This document shows, in pieces, positions 1 through 5,638 of a stretch of 12,697 nucleotides of DNA. Numbering within the stretch: the first letter of the stretch is position 1; each line of letters begins with the position of its first letter. Source of the stretch: an uncultured Ruminococcus sp. GTDB taxonomy: Bacteria > Bacillota > Clostridia > Oscillospirales > CAG-272. Location of the stretch: NCBI GenBank assembly GCA_900551005.1, contig URUL01000058.1, positions 1-12,697 on the forward strand. Reading direction: 5' to 3'. The notes below the pieces were generated by a model. The model did no database searches, had not been told where the DNA came from, and saw only the letters and a program-made list of their open reading frames with translations. Both the position numbers and the translations under genes were made by a program.

Positions 1-477
1 CGCATCACGGTCAATATAGAAAATTACCGTGAGAAGAGAGAAAAGACGCTCCGCGCCCTTGCCAACCGTATGGCGGAAAAGGTCAGGAAAAGCGGCAGAA
101 GCATCAGTCTCGAGCCGATGAACGCCTATGAGCGCAGGATCATTCATTCCGAGGTCCAGCTCATCCCCGGCGTTACGACAAATTCCGTCGGTCAGGAGGG
201 CAATCGCCGCGTTGTCATCTATCTGGAAGGCACGGCAAAGCCCACCGAAGCAAAAGCGCCCCGCGCAACGAGCGGGAAGGGCGGCGACCGTAATCGCGGC
301 GGCAAAAGAAACGGCAGAAGAAGCGATGCTCCGAAAGAGAGCCGCCCTGCTTCCGCAGAAAGATCGGCCTATAAGCGTCCCGATACGCCCCGTCCGCAGC
401 CGAGAAAAATAGAAAAGGCAAAGGATCTCGACAGCTATTTTGCAAAGCTGCGTGAATTCGGCAGTTCCATTCAGTAA
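1..477 (+). CDS. khpB: KhpB/Jag RNA-binding protein, C-terminal part (5' end outside window)
   Basis: This is the end of a KhpB (Jag) protein, a cytoplasmic RNA-binding partner of KhpA linked to cell elongation in Firmicutes. The frame is open from base 1, so the gene starts upstream and its Jag-N and KH domains are not visible. The 158 visible residues begin with the R3H domain: a VNIENYREKREKTLRALA segment, then YERRIIH at 43-49, where R45 and H49 form the R-x3-H signature, then a RRVVIYLEGT strand. After about residue 80 comes a roughly 60-residue Lys/Arg/Pro-rich, probably disordered tail, ending in a short DLDSYFAKLREFG helix-like segment. Jag is commonly followed by mnmE near oriC (rnpA-yidC-jag-mnmE), and mnmE does follow here. 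A terminator lies 27 bases after the stop. The family call is secure; only the missing N-terminus is unknown. Confidence 0.93.
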   Translation, partial: RITVNIENYREKREKTLRALANRMAEKVRKSGRSISLEPMNAYERRIIHSEVQLIPGVTTNSVGQEGNRRVVIYLEGTAKPTEAKAPRATSGKGGDRNRGGKRNGRRSDAPKESRPASAERSAYKRPDTPRPQPRKIEKAKDLDSYFAKLREFGSSIQ

Positions 478-504
478 ATAAAAAGCCGTCAGGCTTGATC
501 TTGA

Positions 505-537
505 AAATGCCCGTCGGTGAGACGGGCATTTCTTTTC
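505..537 (+). terminator. Intrinsic terminator after khpB/jag
   Basis: A perfect 11-bp stem, AAATGCCCGTC (505-515) paired with GACGGGCATTT (521-531), has a GGTGA loop and is followed by a pyrimidine-rich CTTTTC tail. It ends the khpB transcript 27 bases past its stop codon. The tail is not a pure U run, so readthrough into mnmE is plausible, and I see no convincing promoter between this hairpin and mnmE. Confidence 0.75.
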
Positions 538-587
538 GGGAGCTTTTTTCAAAAAGAAATGTCAAACCCGGGCAAGGAGGAAAAAAT

Positions 588-1970
588 ATGTACAGCATGT
601 TCGGCTCTGTCATAGCCGCCATATCGACGCCGCGCGGAAAGGGCGGCATAGCCGTCATCCGCATGTCGGGCGAGGGAAGCATCCCCATAGGAGAAAAATT
701 CATTTTCCCGAAAAGCGGAAAGGCTCTTTCCACGGTAAAATCAAATTATGCGACGTTATGCGAGGTGAGAAACGCAGACGGCTCCGTGCTGGATGAAGCC
801 GTGGTCACGGTGTTCCGCGCGCCTCATTCCTTCACGGGAGAGGATACGGTGGAAATCTCCTGTCACGGCGGTGTGCTGCTCTCGAGCCGCGTGCTTTCGC
901 GCGCAATTGAATGCGGAGCTGTTCAGGCAGCGGCGGGAGAATTTACGCGGCGCGCCTTCTCCTCGGGCAAGATAAGTCTTTCGCAGGCGGAAGCCGTGAT
1001 AGGCAAAATAGACGCCAAGACCGACAGCAGTCTCCGCCTCTGGGACAATGCCGCACAAGGCAAGATCAAACGCGAGACCGATGCCGTTTATGACGAAATG
1101 GGCGAGGTCATCTCGAGCGCATATGCCGCAATAGATTTCCCCGAGGAGGATCTCTCCCCTCTCAGTCGAGAGGAGATGCGCTCTCGTATGGAAAATATCG
1201 AGAAAAGACTCTCCGCACTTGCTTCCACATACCGCACGGGGCATGCGATCTGCGAGGGCGTGAACACCGTTATCTGTGGCAAGCCGAACACGGGAAAATC
1301 CACTCTGCTCAATCTTCTCTGCGGAAGCGAGCGCGCCATCGTGACCGATATAGCGGGGACAACGCGCGATGTGATCACGGAAAGCGTGGCGGTGGGCGAT
1401 ATCCTGCTCCGTCTCTGCGATACCGCGGGCATACGGGAAACGGGTGACGCCATAGAGAAGATAGGGGTTGACCGCTCGCTCTCCGCCATAGAAAACGCGG
1501 AGCTGATCCTCGCCGTTTTCGACGGAAGCGCACCGCTGGACGATGATGACAGAAAAATAATTTCCTTCATCGGAGAAAAAGCGCCCGCAAACTGCGATAT
1601 CATAGCCATAATAAACAAAAGCGATAAGGGCGAAGCCTTTTCCCCGGAGGAAATCGGCTTTCCGCAAAGTCTCCGCCTCTGCGCAAAGGATGAAAGCGCG
1701 AAAGCGGCAATAACGGAAGCGATAGAAGCACTCTATACTGACGGCGGATATACGGAGGAAGCCGTGCTGACGGGCGAGCGTCAGTATGCCGCCGTCTGCC
1801 GTGCGCTGGAGCTTACGAAAAGCGCTCTTGCGGCGCTGGATGCCTTCGGCGAGGACATAGCCGGAAGCGAGCTGGAGCAGGCGATGGGTGCCGTAGGTGA
1901 GATAGACGGCAGATCTGTCGGTGAAGATGTGGTAAACAGAATATTTCATAATTTTTGCGTAGGTAAATGA
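588..1970 (+). CDS. mnmE: tRNA uridine-5-carboxymethylaminomethyl(34) synthesis GTPase MnmE
   Basis: MnmE works with MnmG to install the (carboxymethyl)aminomethyl group on C5 of wobble U34 in certain tRNAs, using a potassium-dependent GTPase cycle and methylene-tetrahydrofolate. The 460-residue length is normal for the family. The N-terminal folate-binding domain starts with SVIAAISTPRGKGGIAVIRMSG. The inserted G domain shows G1 GKPNTGKST (231-239), the DIAGTTRDVI switch I segment, G3 DTAG (278-281) and G4 NKSD (343-346). The protein ends in FCVGK (456-460), the catalytic FC[IV]GK motif. The ATG at 588 is chosen because AAGGAGG sits seven bases upstream and the protein then begins as family members do; an in-frame ATG at 495 overlaps the terminator hairpin. 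birA follows after one base. The usual downstream partner mnmG is not in this window. Confidence 0.97.
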   Translation: MYSMFGSVIAAISTPRGKGGIAVIRMSGEGSIPIGEKFIFPKSGKALSTVKSNYATLCEVRNADGSVLDEAVVTVFRAPHSFTGEDTVEISCHGGVLLSSRVLSRAIECGAVQAAAGEFTRRAFSSGKISLSQAEAVIGKIDAKTDSSLRLWDNAAQGKIKRETDAVYDEMGEVISSAYAAIDFPEEDLSPLSREEMRSRMENIEKRLSALASTYRTGHAICEGVNTVICGKPNTGKSTLLNLLCGSERAIVTDIAGTTRDVITESVAVGDILLRLCDTAGIRETGDAIEKIGVDRSLSAIENAELILAVFDGSAPLDDDDRKIISFIGEKAPANCDIIAIINKSDKGEAFSPEEIGFPQSLRLCAKDESAKAAITEAIEALYTDGGYTEEAVLTGERQYAAVCRALELTKSALAALDAFGEDIAGSELEQAMGAVGEIDGRSVGEDVVNRIFHNFCVGK

Positions 1971-1971
1971 T

Positions 1972-2919
1972 ATGAGTACGAAAGAAACCATGCTCTGCCT
2001 GCTGGAAGCGGCGGGAGGAAAATTTGTCAGCGGTTCGGAGCTGGCACGCATTGCCGGTGTTTCGCGCAATGCCATATGGAAAAATGCCGCCGCTCTGCGC
2101 GAGGCCGGCTTTGAGATAGAAGCAGGCGAAGGAGGTTACCGTATGGCAGGCGATACCTTTTGCGCCGAGCTGATAAAGCATTACGCAAAAAATGATTTCG
2201 GGATAACGTTTTTTCCCGAGATCGGCTCGACAAATCGGGAAGCGGCGGCGATAGCCTCTTCCGTTCCGCTTCCGCATATGGTCGCGGCGGCATCACAGAG
2301 CGGCGGCAGAGGGCGGCGCGGGAAGAGCTTCTTTTCGCAGGGCGGGATCTATTTCAGCATGATCCTCAGTGCCGATTCCGTAAAGATCCCACCGACGCTG
2401 CTGACAACTGCGGCGGCATGTGCTGCTCTTCGCGCAATAGAAGCGGAATACGATGCGTCTCCGCGGATAAAATGGATAAACGACATCTATATCGGAGAAA
2501 AGAAGGTCTGCGGCATCCTGACAGAGGCGCATAGCGATCTCGAGACGGGCACTTTTTCGCATTATATCGTCGGCATAGGCATCAACACGGGCGGCGGAGA
2601 ATTTCCGCCCGAGATAGCCGATATCGCCTGCTCGCTCGACCCTGCACGGGTACGCAAAAACAGGCTCTGCGCGGCGGCGGCAGACAATCTGCTCGCCTAT
2701 ATCGAGGAGGTCCCCGAAAAGATCGTGCGTCTCGCCTCGGAAAAGAGCTGTGTCATCGGAAAAGAGATCCGCTTTTTCGGTGCGGGCGAAGAGGGTAGCG
2801 GCACTGCCGTCGCTCTCGGTGAGAAAGGTGAGCTTATCGTCAGAACCGATGACGGAAAAGAAAAGCTCCTCTCCGGCGGAGAGATCTCCGTGAGATTTGC
2901 GAAAAATCCGTCGCATTGA
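1972..2919 (+). CDS. birA: Bifunctional biotin--[acetyl-CoA-carboxylase] ligase / biotin operon repressor BirA
   Basis: BirA makes biotinyl-5'-AMP and transfers biotin to the carrier protein of biotin-dependent carboxylases; forms with a DNA-binding domain also repress biotin genes. The 315-residue protein has an N-terminal winged helix (about 1-60, including SGSELARIAGVSRNAIWKNA), so it is the regulator type. The catalytic domain carries GSTN (85-88), the biotin/ATP loop GRGRRGK (112-118), KWINDI (167-172; KWPND is usual, here Pro is replaced by Ile), the KVCGILTEAH segment with the likely catalytic Lys, and VGIGINT. A small C-terminal SH3-like domain follows. The start lies one base after the mnmE stop and has only a weak ribosome binding site, suggesting translational coupling. 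No biotin synthesis or transport gene is nearby. Confidence 0.95.
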   Translation: MSTKETMLCLLEAAGGKFVSGSELARIAGVSRNAIWKNAAALREAGFEIEAGEGGYRMAGDTFCAELIKHYAKNDFGITFFPEIGSTNREAAAIASSVPLPHMVAAASQSGGRGRRGKSFFSQGGIYFSMILSADSVKIPPTLLTTAAACAALRAIEAEYDASPRIKWINDIYIGEKKVCGILTEAHSDLETGTFSHYIVGIGINTGGGEFPPEIADIACSLDPARVRKNRLCAAAADNLLAYIEEVPEKIVRLASEKSCVIGKEIRFFGAGEEGSGTAVALGEKGELIVRTDDGKEKLLSGGEISVRFAKNPSH

Positions 2920-2981
2920 TGAAATATCCGTAAAAAGAAAAGAAAATGCGCTTTTCTCGCAAAGATTTTTTAAAAAAGTTA

Positions 2982-3010
2982 TTGACAAAAGGGGAAAGCG
3001 CATGTATAAT
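2982..3010 (+). promoter_or_regulatory. Sigma-A promoter of the rplJ-rplL operon
   Basis: A consensus TTGACA (2982-2987) and a consensus TATAAT (3005-3010) are separated by exactly 17 bases. Transcription would start near 3017, at the 5' edge of the L10 leader. This is the strongest-looking promoter in the window, as expected for ribosomal protein genes. Confidence 0.92.
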
Positions 3011-3015
3011 ATATA

Positions 3016-3132
3016 GGCAATCCGAAGACAGCAGGTTTTTGTAAAAGCTGAGCTATCCTGCCGAGGAGAGATTTATAAAGCAATTTATTTTATCTTTCCG
3101 CATGCTTCATTGCCGGAAAGATTTTTTATTTT
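3016..3132 (+). promoter_or_regulatory. Ribosomal protein L10 leader (autoregulatory mRNA element)
   Basis: The untranslated leader of rplJ contains the conserved core of the bacterial L10 leader: CCGAAGACAGCAGG (3022-3035) and CCTGCCGAGGAG (3057-3068), which close on each other through GCAGG (3031-3035) and CCTGC (3057-3061), with smaller internal pairings such as AGCT/AGCT. In this family the L10-(L12)n complex binds the leader RNA, which mimics its 23S rRNA site, and represses its own operon. In Firmicutes the effect is usually by attenuation, and a terminator hairpin does follow the binding core here (3092-3132). Assignment rests on the recognised motif and its position directly before rplJ. 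Confidence 0.85.
3092..3132 (+). terminator. Attenuator hairpin in the L10 leader
   Basis: A perfect 9-bp stem, ATCTTTCCG (3092-3100) with CGGAAAGAT (3114-3122), has a 13-base loop and runs directly into a T-rich tract (six T, A, then further T). It lies upstream of the rplJ start, so it can only act as an attenuator of the operon's own transcript. A possible competing pairing is GGCAAT (3016-3021) with ATTGCC (3109-3114). That one is inference. Confidence 0.75.
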
Positions 3133-3169
3133 CAAGCTTGGCTTTATTATGACGAAAGGTGGTGTAATT

Positions 3170-3682
3170 ATGCCAAGTGCACAGGTTCTTGAGCAGAAGA
3201 AGCAGATCGTTGCCGATCTTACCGAAAGACTGAAAAAGTCCATCGCGGGTGTTATCGTCAATTACTCCGGTATCACCGTTGAGGATGATACGGCTCTGCG
3301 TGCCGAACTGAGAAAGAGCGGTGTTGAATATACCGTCATCAAAAATACTCTTACAAAGAGAGCATGCGATGAAGTCGGCTATTCGGCTCTTGCTACATCT
3401 CTCGAGGGTATGACTGCTGTTGCTACGAGCGAAAGCGATCCCGTAGCCGCCGCAAAAATACTCAAAAAATATGCTGACAAGATCGAAACCTTCGAGATCA
3501 AGGCGGGCTTCGTAGACGGTTCTATTCTCGATGCCGCAGGTGTCAACAGCCTCGCAGATCTTCCCTCCAAGGAAGCTCTTATCGCAAAGGTTCTCGGAAG
3601 TCTCCAGTCTTCTCTCTATGGTCTGGCTTATGTTCTCCAGGCTTATGTGGACAAGCAAAACGGCGAAGATACCGCTGCTTGA
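3170..3682 (+). CDS. rplJ: Large subunit ribosomal protein uL10
   Basis: L10 anchors L7/L12 dimers to the 23S rRNA to form the stalk that recruits translation GTPases. The 170-residue length is typical. The N-terminal rRNA-binding domain shows the family pattern: KKQIVADLTERLKKSIAGVI, then VNYSGITVEDDTALRAELRK and YTVIKNTLTKRA. The C-terminal helix (about 140-165) that binds L7/L12 follows the conserved LPSKEALIAKVLG. The ATG at 3170 is chosen because AAAGGTGG precedes it and family members begin MPSxxxLxxKK; upstream in-frame codons fall inside the attenuator. It is probably controlled by feedback of the L10-L7/L12 complex on the leader. rplL follows 68 bases later. Confidence 0.97.
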   Translation: MPSAQVLEQKKQIVADLTERLKKSIAGVIVNYSGITVEDDTALRAELRKSGVEYTVIKNTLTKRACDEVGYSALATSLEGMTAVATSESDPVAAAKILKKYADKIETFEIKAGFVDGSILDAAGVNSLADLPSKEALIAKVLGSLQSSLYGLAYVLQAYVDKQNGEDTAA

Positions 3683-3750
3683 CCTATCGTAGCGCTTAAA
3701 GCGCAAACTATCAAAAAAATCATTTAATTATTTTACGGAGGAAAATTATC

Positions 3751-4128
3751 ATGGCATCTGAAAAGATTACAGCAATTATTGATGAAATCAAATCACTTAC
3801 TATCCTCGAAGTAGCTGACCTTGTAAAGGCTCTCGAAGAGGAATTCGGCGTTTCTGCAGCTCCCGTTGCAGCAGTAGCAGTCGGCGGCGGCGCAGCAGCT
3901 CCCGCAGCTGAAGAAAAGACAGAGTTTGACGTTGTTCTCAAGGACTTCGGCGCTAAGAAGCTCGACGTTATCAAGGCAGTTCGCGAAGCTACCGGTCTCG
4001 GCCTTAAGGAAGCTAAGGAACTCGTTGAGAGCGCTCCCAAGGCTGTCAAGACAGGCGTTGCCAAGGAAGAGGCAGAAGCTCTCAAGACAGCTCTTGAAGC
4101 AGCAGGCGCAACTGTTGAAGTTCAGTAA
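3751..4128 (+). CDS. rplL: Large subunit ribosomal protein bL12 (L7/L12)
   Basis: L7/L12 is the multicopy stalk protein that contacts EF-Tu, EF-G, IF2 and RF3. The 125-residue protein has all family parts: an N-terminal dimerisation domain (about 1-33, ILEVADLVKALEEEFGVSAA), an Ala/Gly/Pro hinge (about 36-53), and the C-terminal globular domain (about 57-125) with EKTEFDVVLK, KLDVIKAVREATGLGLKEAK and the final GATVEVQ. A strong ACGGAGG lies just before the ATG. Codon use is biased toward a narrow set, as expected for a very highly expressed gene. The operon ends here with a terminator, so rpoB is not co-transcribed as it is in many bacteria. Confidence 0.98.
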   Translation: MASEKITAIIDEIKSLTILEVADLVKALEEEFGVSAAPVAAVAVGGGAAAPAAEEKTEFDVVLKDFGAKKLDVIKAVREATGLGLKEAKELVESAPKAVKTGVAKEEAEALKTALEAAGATVEVQ

Positions 4129-4146
4129 TTTCAGCAAAAAAACAAG

Positions 4147-4182
4147 AAAAGACTGCTTTCCGTGCGGGAGGCAGTTTTTTTG
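4147..4182 (+). terminator. Terminator of the rplJ-rplL operon
   Basis: ACTGCTTTCC (4152-4161) pairs with GGGAGGCAGT (4166-4175) across a GTGC tetraloop, with two G-T wobbles. The stem extends through A-rich bases 4147-4151 into the seven-T tract (4175-4181). This is a classical intrinsic terminator 18 bases after the rplL stop. Confidence 0.92.
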
Positions 4183-4275
4183 TTCCGGCAGAAAGAGAAG
4201 CCGCATTTTTTTGCCTATTGCCTCGGCTTAACACGAGTCGGCAGATAAAATCAAGAAAAAAATTTTCTTCTGCAG

Positions 4276-4281
4276 TATAAT
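4276..4281 (+). promoter_or_regulatory. Possible -10 element for the AraC-family gene
   Basis: A perfect TATAAT lies 25 bases before the AraC-family start codon, giving a short leader that would just contain the AAGGAGG. No recognisable -35 hexamer sits at 16-18 bases spacing (the region is A-rich). The promoter may need an activator, possibly the regulator itself, or the match may be chance. Confidence 0.35.
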
Positions 4282-4306
4282 GACAGGCAGGAAGGAGGAA
4301 AGAAGA

Positions 4307-5182
4307 ATGGACTGGATCACCGGCATAGGAAAAGCGATAGACTATATCGAAGCGAATATAACGGAAAAAATAGACTATACGGAGGCGGCAAGACGTGCCT
4401 TATCGTCTGAATTCAATTTTCAGCGTGTTTTCACGCTTCTCGCCGGCTATACTCTCGGAGATTATATAAGATGGCGCCGCCTCTCGCTCGCCGGTCAGGA
4501 AATAATCTCCACGGATGAAAGGATCATCGATATAGCCTTAAAATACGGCTATGATACGCCGGAGAGCTTTTCGCGTGCTTTTGCGCGTTTTCACGGAGTC
4601 TCGCCGAGCGAGGCACGAAAAAGCGGTCAGATCCGTTCTTTTTCCCGCATTTCCGTAAAACTCATTTTAACAGGAGGAAATACCATGGATTACAGGATCG
4701 AAAAGAAAGACGCGATGAAGGTGATATGCCGCCGCAGGAAATTTACAAAACCGGGCGACGACTACACAAACAACGAGATACCGCTCTTCTGGAATGAATG
4801 CGGCAAAAACGGAGATATTGACAAGCTGTGCGCCTATATTCCGAAAGAGCCGTCCGTGCCCGGACTTCTCGGCATATGCTTTTCAAATACGATGGCAGAC
4901 AGCGAATTTTATTACGGTATAGGTGCGGAATATGACGGAAAAATGCCGTCAGGGGATTTTGATATCATCGAAATACCCGCATATACCTATGCCGTTTTCA
5001 AGGTGAAAGGCAAGATGCCCGAGGCTTTCCGCGAAACCTATAAGAGGATATGCACCGAATTTTTCCCGCAGAGCGATTATGAATACGCCTTCGGCGCCGA
5101 AATAGAGGCATATCCCTCAGCCGATGTGCAAAATCCCGATTATACCTGCGAAATATGGATAGCTGTCAAACCGAAGAAGTAA
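4307..5182 (+). CDS. AraC-family transcriptional regulator with C-terminal GyrI-like effector-binding domain
   Basis: This 291-residue protein has an N-terminal AraC-type DNA-binding domain (about 5-108) with two helix-turn-helix units: KIDYTEAARRALSSEFNFQRVF and RIIDIALKYGYDTPESFSRAF, followed by FHGVSPSEARK. A linker then leads to a GyrI-like/AraC effector-binding domain (127-291), starting MDYRIEKKDAMKVICRR and ending YTCEIWIAVKPK. Such proteins resemble Rob/SoxS-type regulators that sense small hydrophobic ligands or drugs; the ligand here cannot be read. The ATG at 4307 follows AAGGAGG closely; an in-frame ATG at 4280 overlaps the -10 element. It is a single-gene unit, with terminators before and after and no adjacent efflux pump. 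An internal AGGAGG plus ATG at 4685 may yield the effector domain alone. Confidence 0.92.
   Translation: MDWITGIGKAIDYIEANITEKIDYTEAARRALSSEFNFQRVFTLLAGYTLGDYIRWRRLSLAGQEIISTDERIIDIALKYGYDTPESFSRAFARFHGVSPSEARKSGQIRSFSRISVKLILTGGNTMDYRIEKKDAMKVICRRRKFTKPGDDYTNNEIPLFWNECGKNGDIDKLCAYIPKEPSVPGLLGICFSNTMADSEFYYGIGAEYDGKMPSGDFDIIEIPAYTYAVFKVKGKMPEAFRETYKRICTEFFPQSDYEYAFGAEIEAYPSADVQNPDYTCEIWIAVKPKK
4672..4687 (+). promoter_or_regulatory. Internal ribosome binding site and ATG at the domain boundary of the AraC-family gene
   Basis: AGGAGG (4672-4677), seven bases, then ATG (4685-4687) lie in frame inside the AraC-family gene, exactly where the effector domain begins (Met127). The motif is as strong as the gene's own start signal. 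It could produce a free 165-residue GyrI-like protein. The Gly-Gly codons that form it may instead be kept for protein reasons. Confidence 0.45.
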
Positions 5183-5196
5183 TCTTCCCTCTCATC

Positions 5197-5238
5197 AAAA
5201 TATAGCCGGCGGATCTGAAAATCCGCCGGCTATATTTT
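5197..5238. terminator. Strong bidirectional terminator after the AraC-family gene
   Basis: An 18-bp perfect stem (5197-5214 with 5221-5238) has a CTGAAA loop and a GCCGGCGGAT core, flanked by A4 on the left and T4 on the right. It ends the AraC-family transcript 14 bases after the stop. The symmetry would also let it stop transcription from the opposite direction, although no convergent gene is seen. Confidence 0.9.
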
Positions 5239-5554
5239 CATTCATTTTATCTGTCTGCCAAAAATGCCGGGCGCCCCTGAGCGACAAGGCGCTTTTCATA
5301 AAAAACATTTTGCTTTTCTTCTCCATATATTTTCGCTTTTTGCCTTGAAAAAACCGCATTTTTGTGATATACTGATCTCGTATCTGTATGGCTTTTGCGA
5401 TGAGGCGCGCCGCTTTGCCAAAGTGCACCGAAAAATAACGGCAAAAAAGAAATATACACTGCGTCGTCGGCAAAAATCATTGTGCAAAATATATAATATC
5501 CGACAGTTTAAATTGTATGAATCAATGAAATGTTAAGGTTTATGAAAATAAGAT
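5239..5554. other. Geneless interval with promoter-like elements
   Basis: No coding region is supported here. The six frames hold only short open stretches without ribosome binding sites, such as ATG at 5388 (16 codons, no Shine-Dalgarno). The interval contains one good extended -10 promoter (5345-5373) pointing right, a few small hairpins such as CTTTGCCAAAG near 5413, and increasing AT content toward the transporter promoter. It may be a long leader or a small RNA locus. Confidence 0.6.
5345..5373 (+). promoter_or_regulatory. Sigma-A promoter with extended -10, no obvious gene directly downstream
   Basis: TTGAAA (5345-5350), 17 bases, then TATACT (5368-5373), with TGA immediately before the -10 giving an extended -10. 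A transcript would start near 5380, about 260 bases before the transporter gene. The segment TTTGTGATATACTG (5361-5374) recurs exactly at 11751-11764 before the peptidyl-prolyl isomerase, supporting a promoter role. Confidence 0.6.
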
Positions 5555-5583
5555 TTGATTGTTTGACTTTTCAGTGGTATAAT
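5555..5583 (+). promoter_or_regulatory. Promoter of the substrate-binding lipoprotein gene
   Basis: TTGATT (5555-5560), 17 bases, then TATAAT (5578-5583), preceded by TGG as an extended -10. An overlapping alternative is TTGACT (5563-5568), 18 bases, then TATATT (5587-5592). Either gives a leader of about 40-50 bases before the GGAGG and ATG at 5639. Confidence 0.78.
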
Positions 5584-5638
5584 TATTATATTATTATCGG
5601 ATAAATATTTTTTCAGATAAAATTCCGGAGGAAACTGT

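Noticed and set aside
756..2075. Long minus-strand open frame (439 codons) across mnmE
   Set aside because: It lies antisense to an intact mnmE with all motifs, has no ribosome binding site and shows no recognisable protein features; such frames arise from the codon bias of the real gene.
2935..2975. Terminator between birA and the rplJ promoter
   Set aside because: The only stem (AGAAAA/TTTTCT) is short and AT-only, and the T-rich stretch after it is more likely an upstream promoter element.
3691..3703. Hairpin GCGCTT-AAGCGC between rplJ and rplL
   Set aside because: The stem is about five usable base pairs with no T tract; it could be an mRNA processing site, but the sequence alone does not support a call.
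5264..5536. Plus-strand 90-codon frame in the gap before the transporter gene
   Set aside because: It spans a promoter, has no Shine-Dalgarno sequence and no recognisable features, and the composition looks noncoding.
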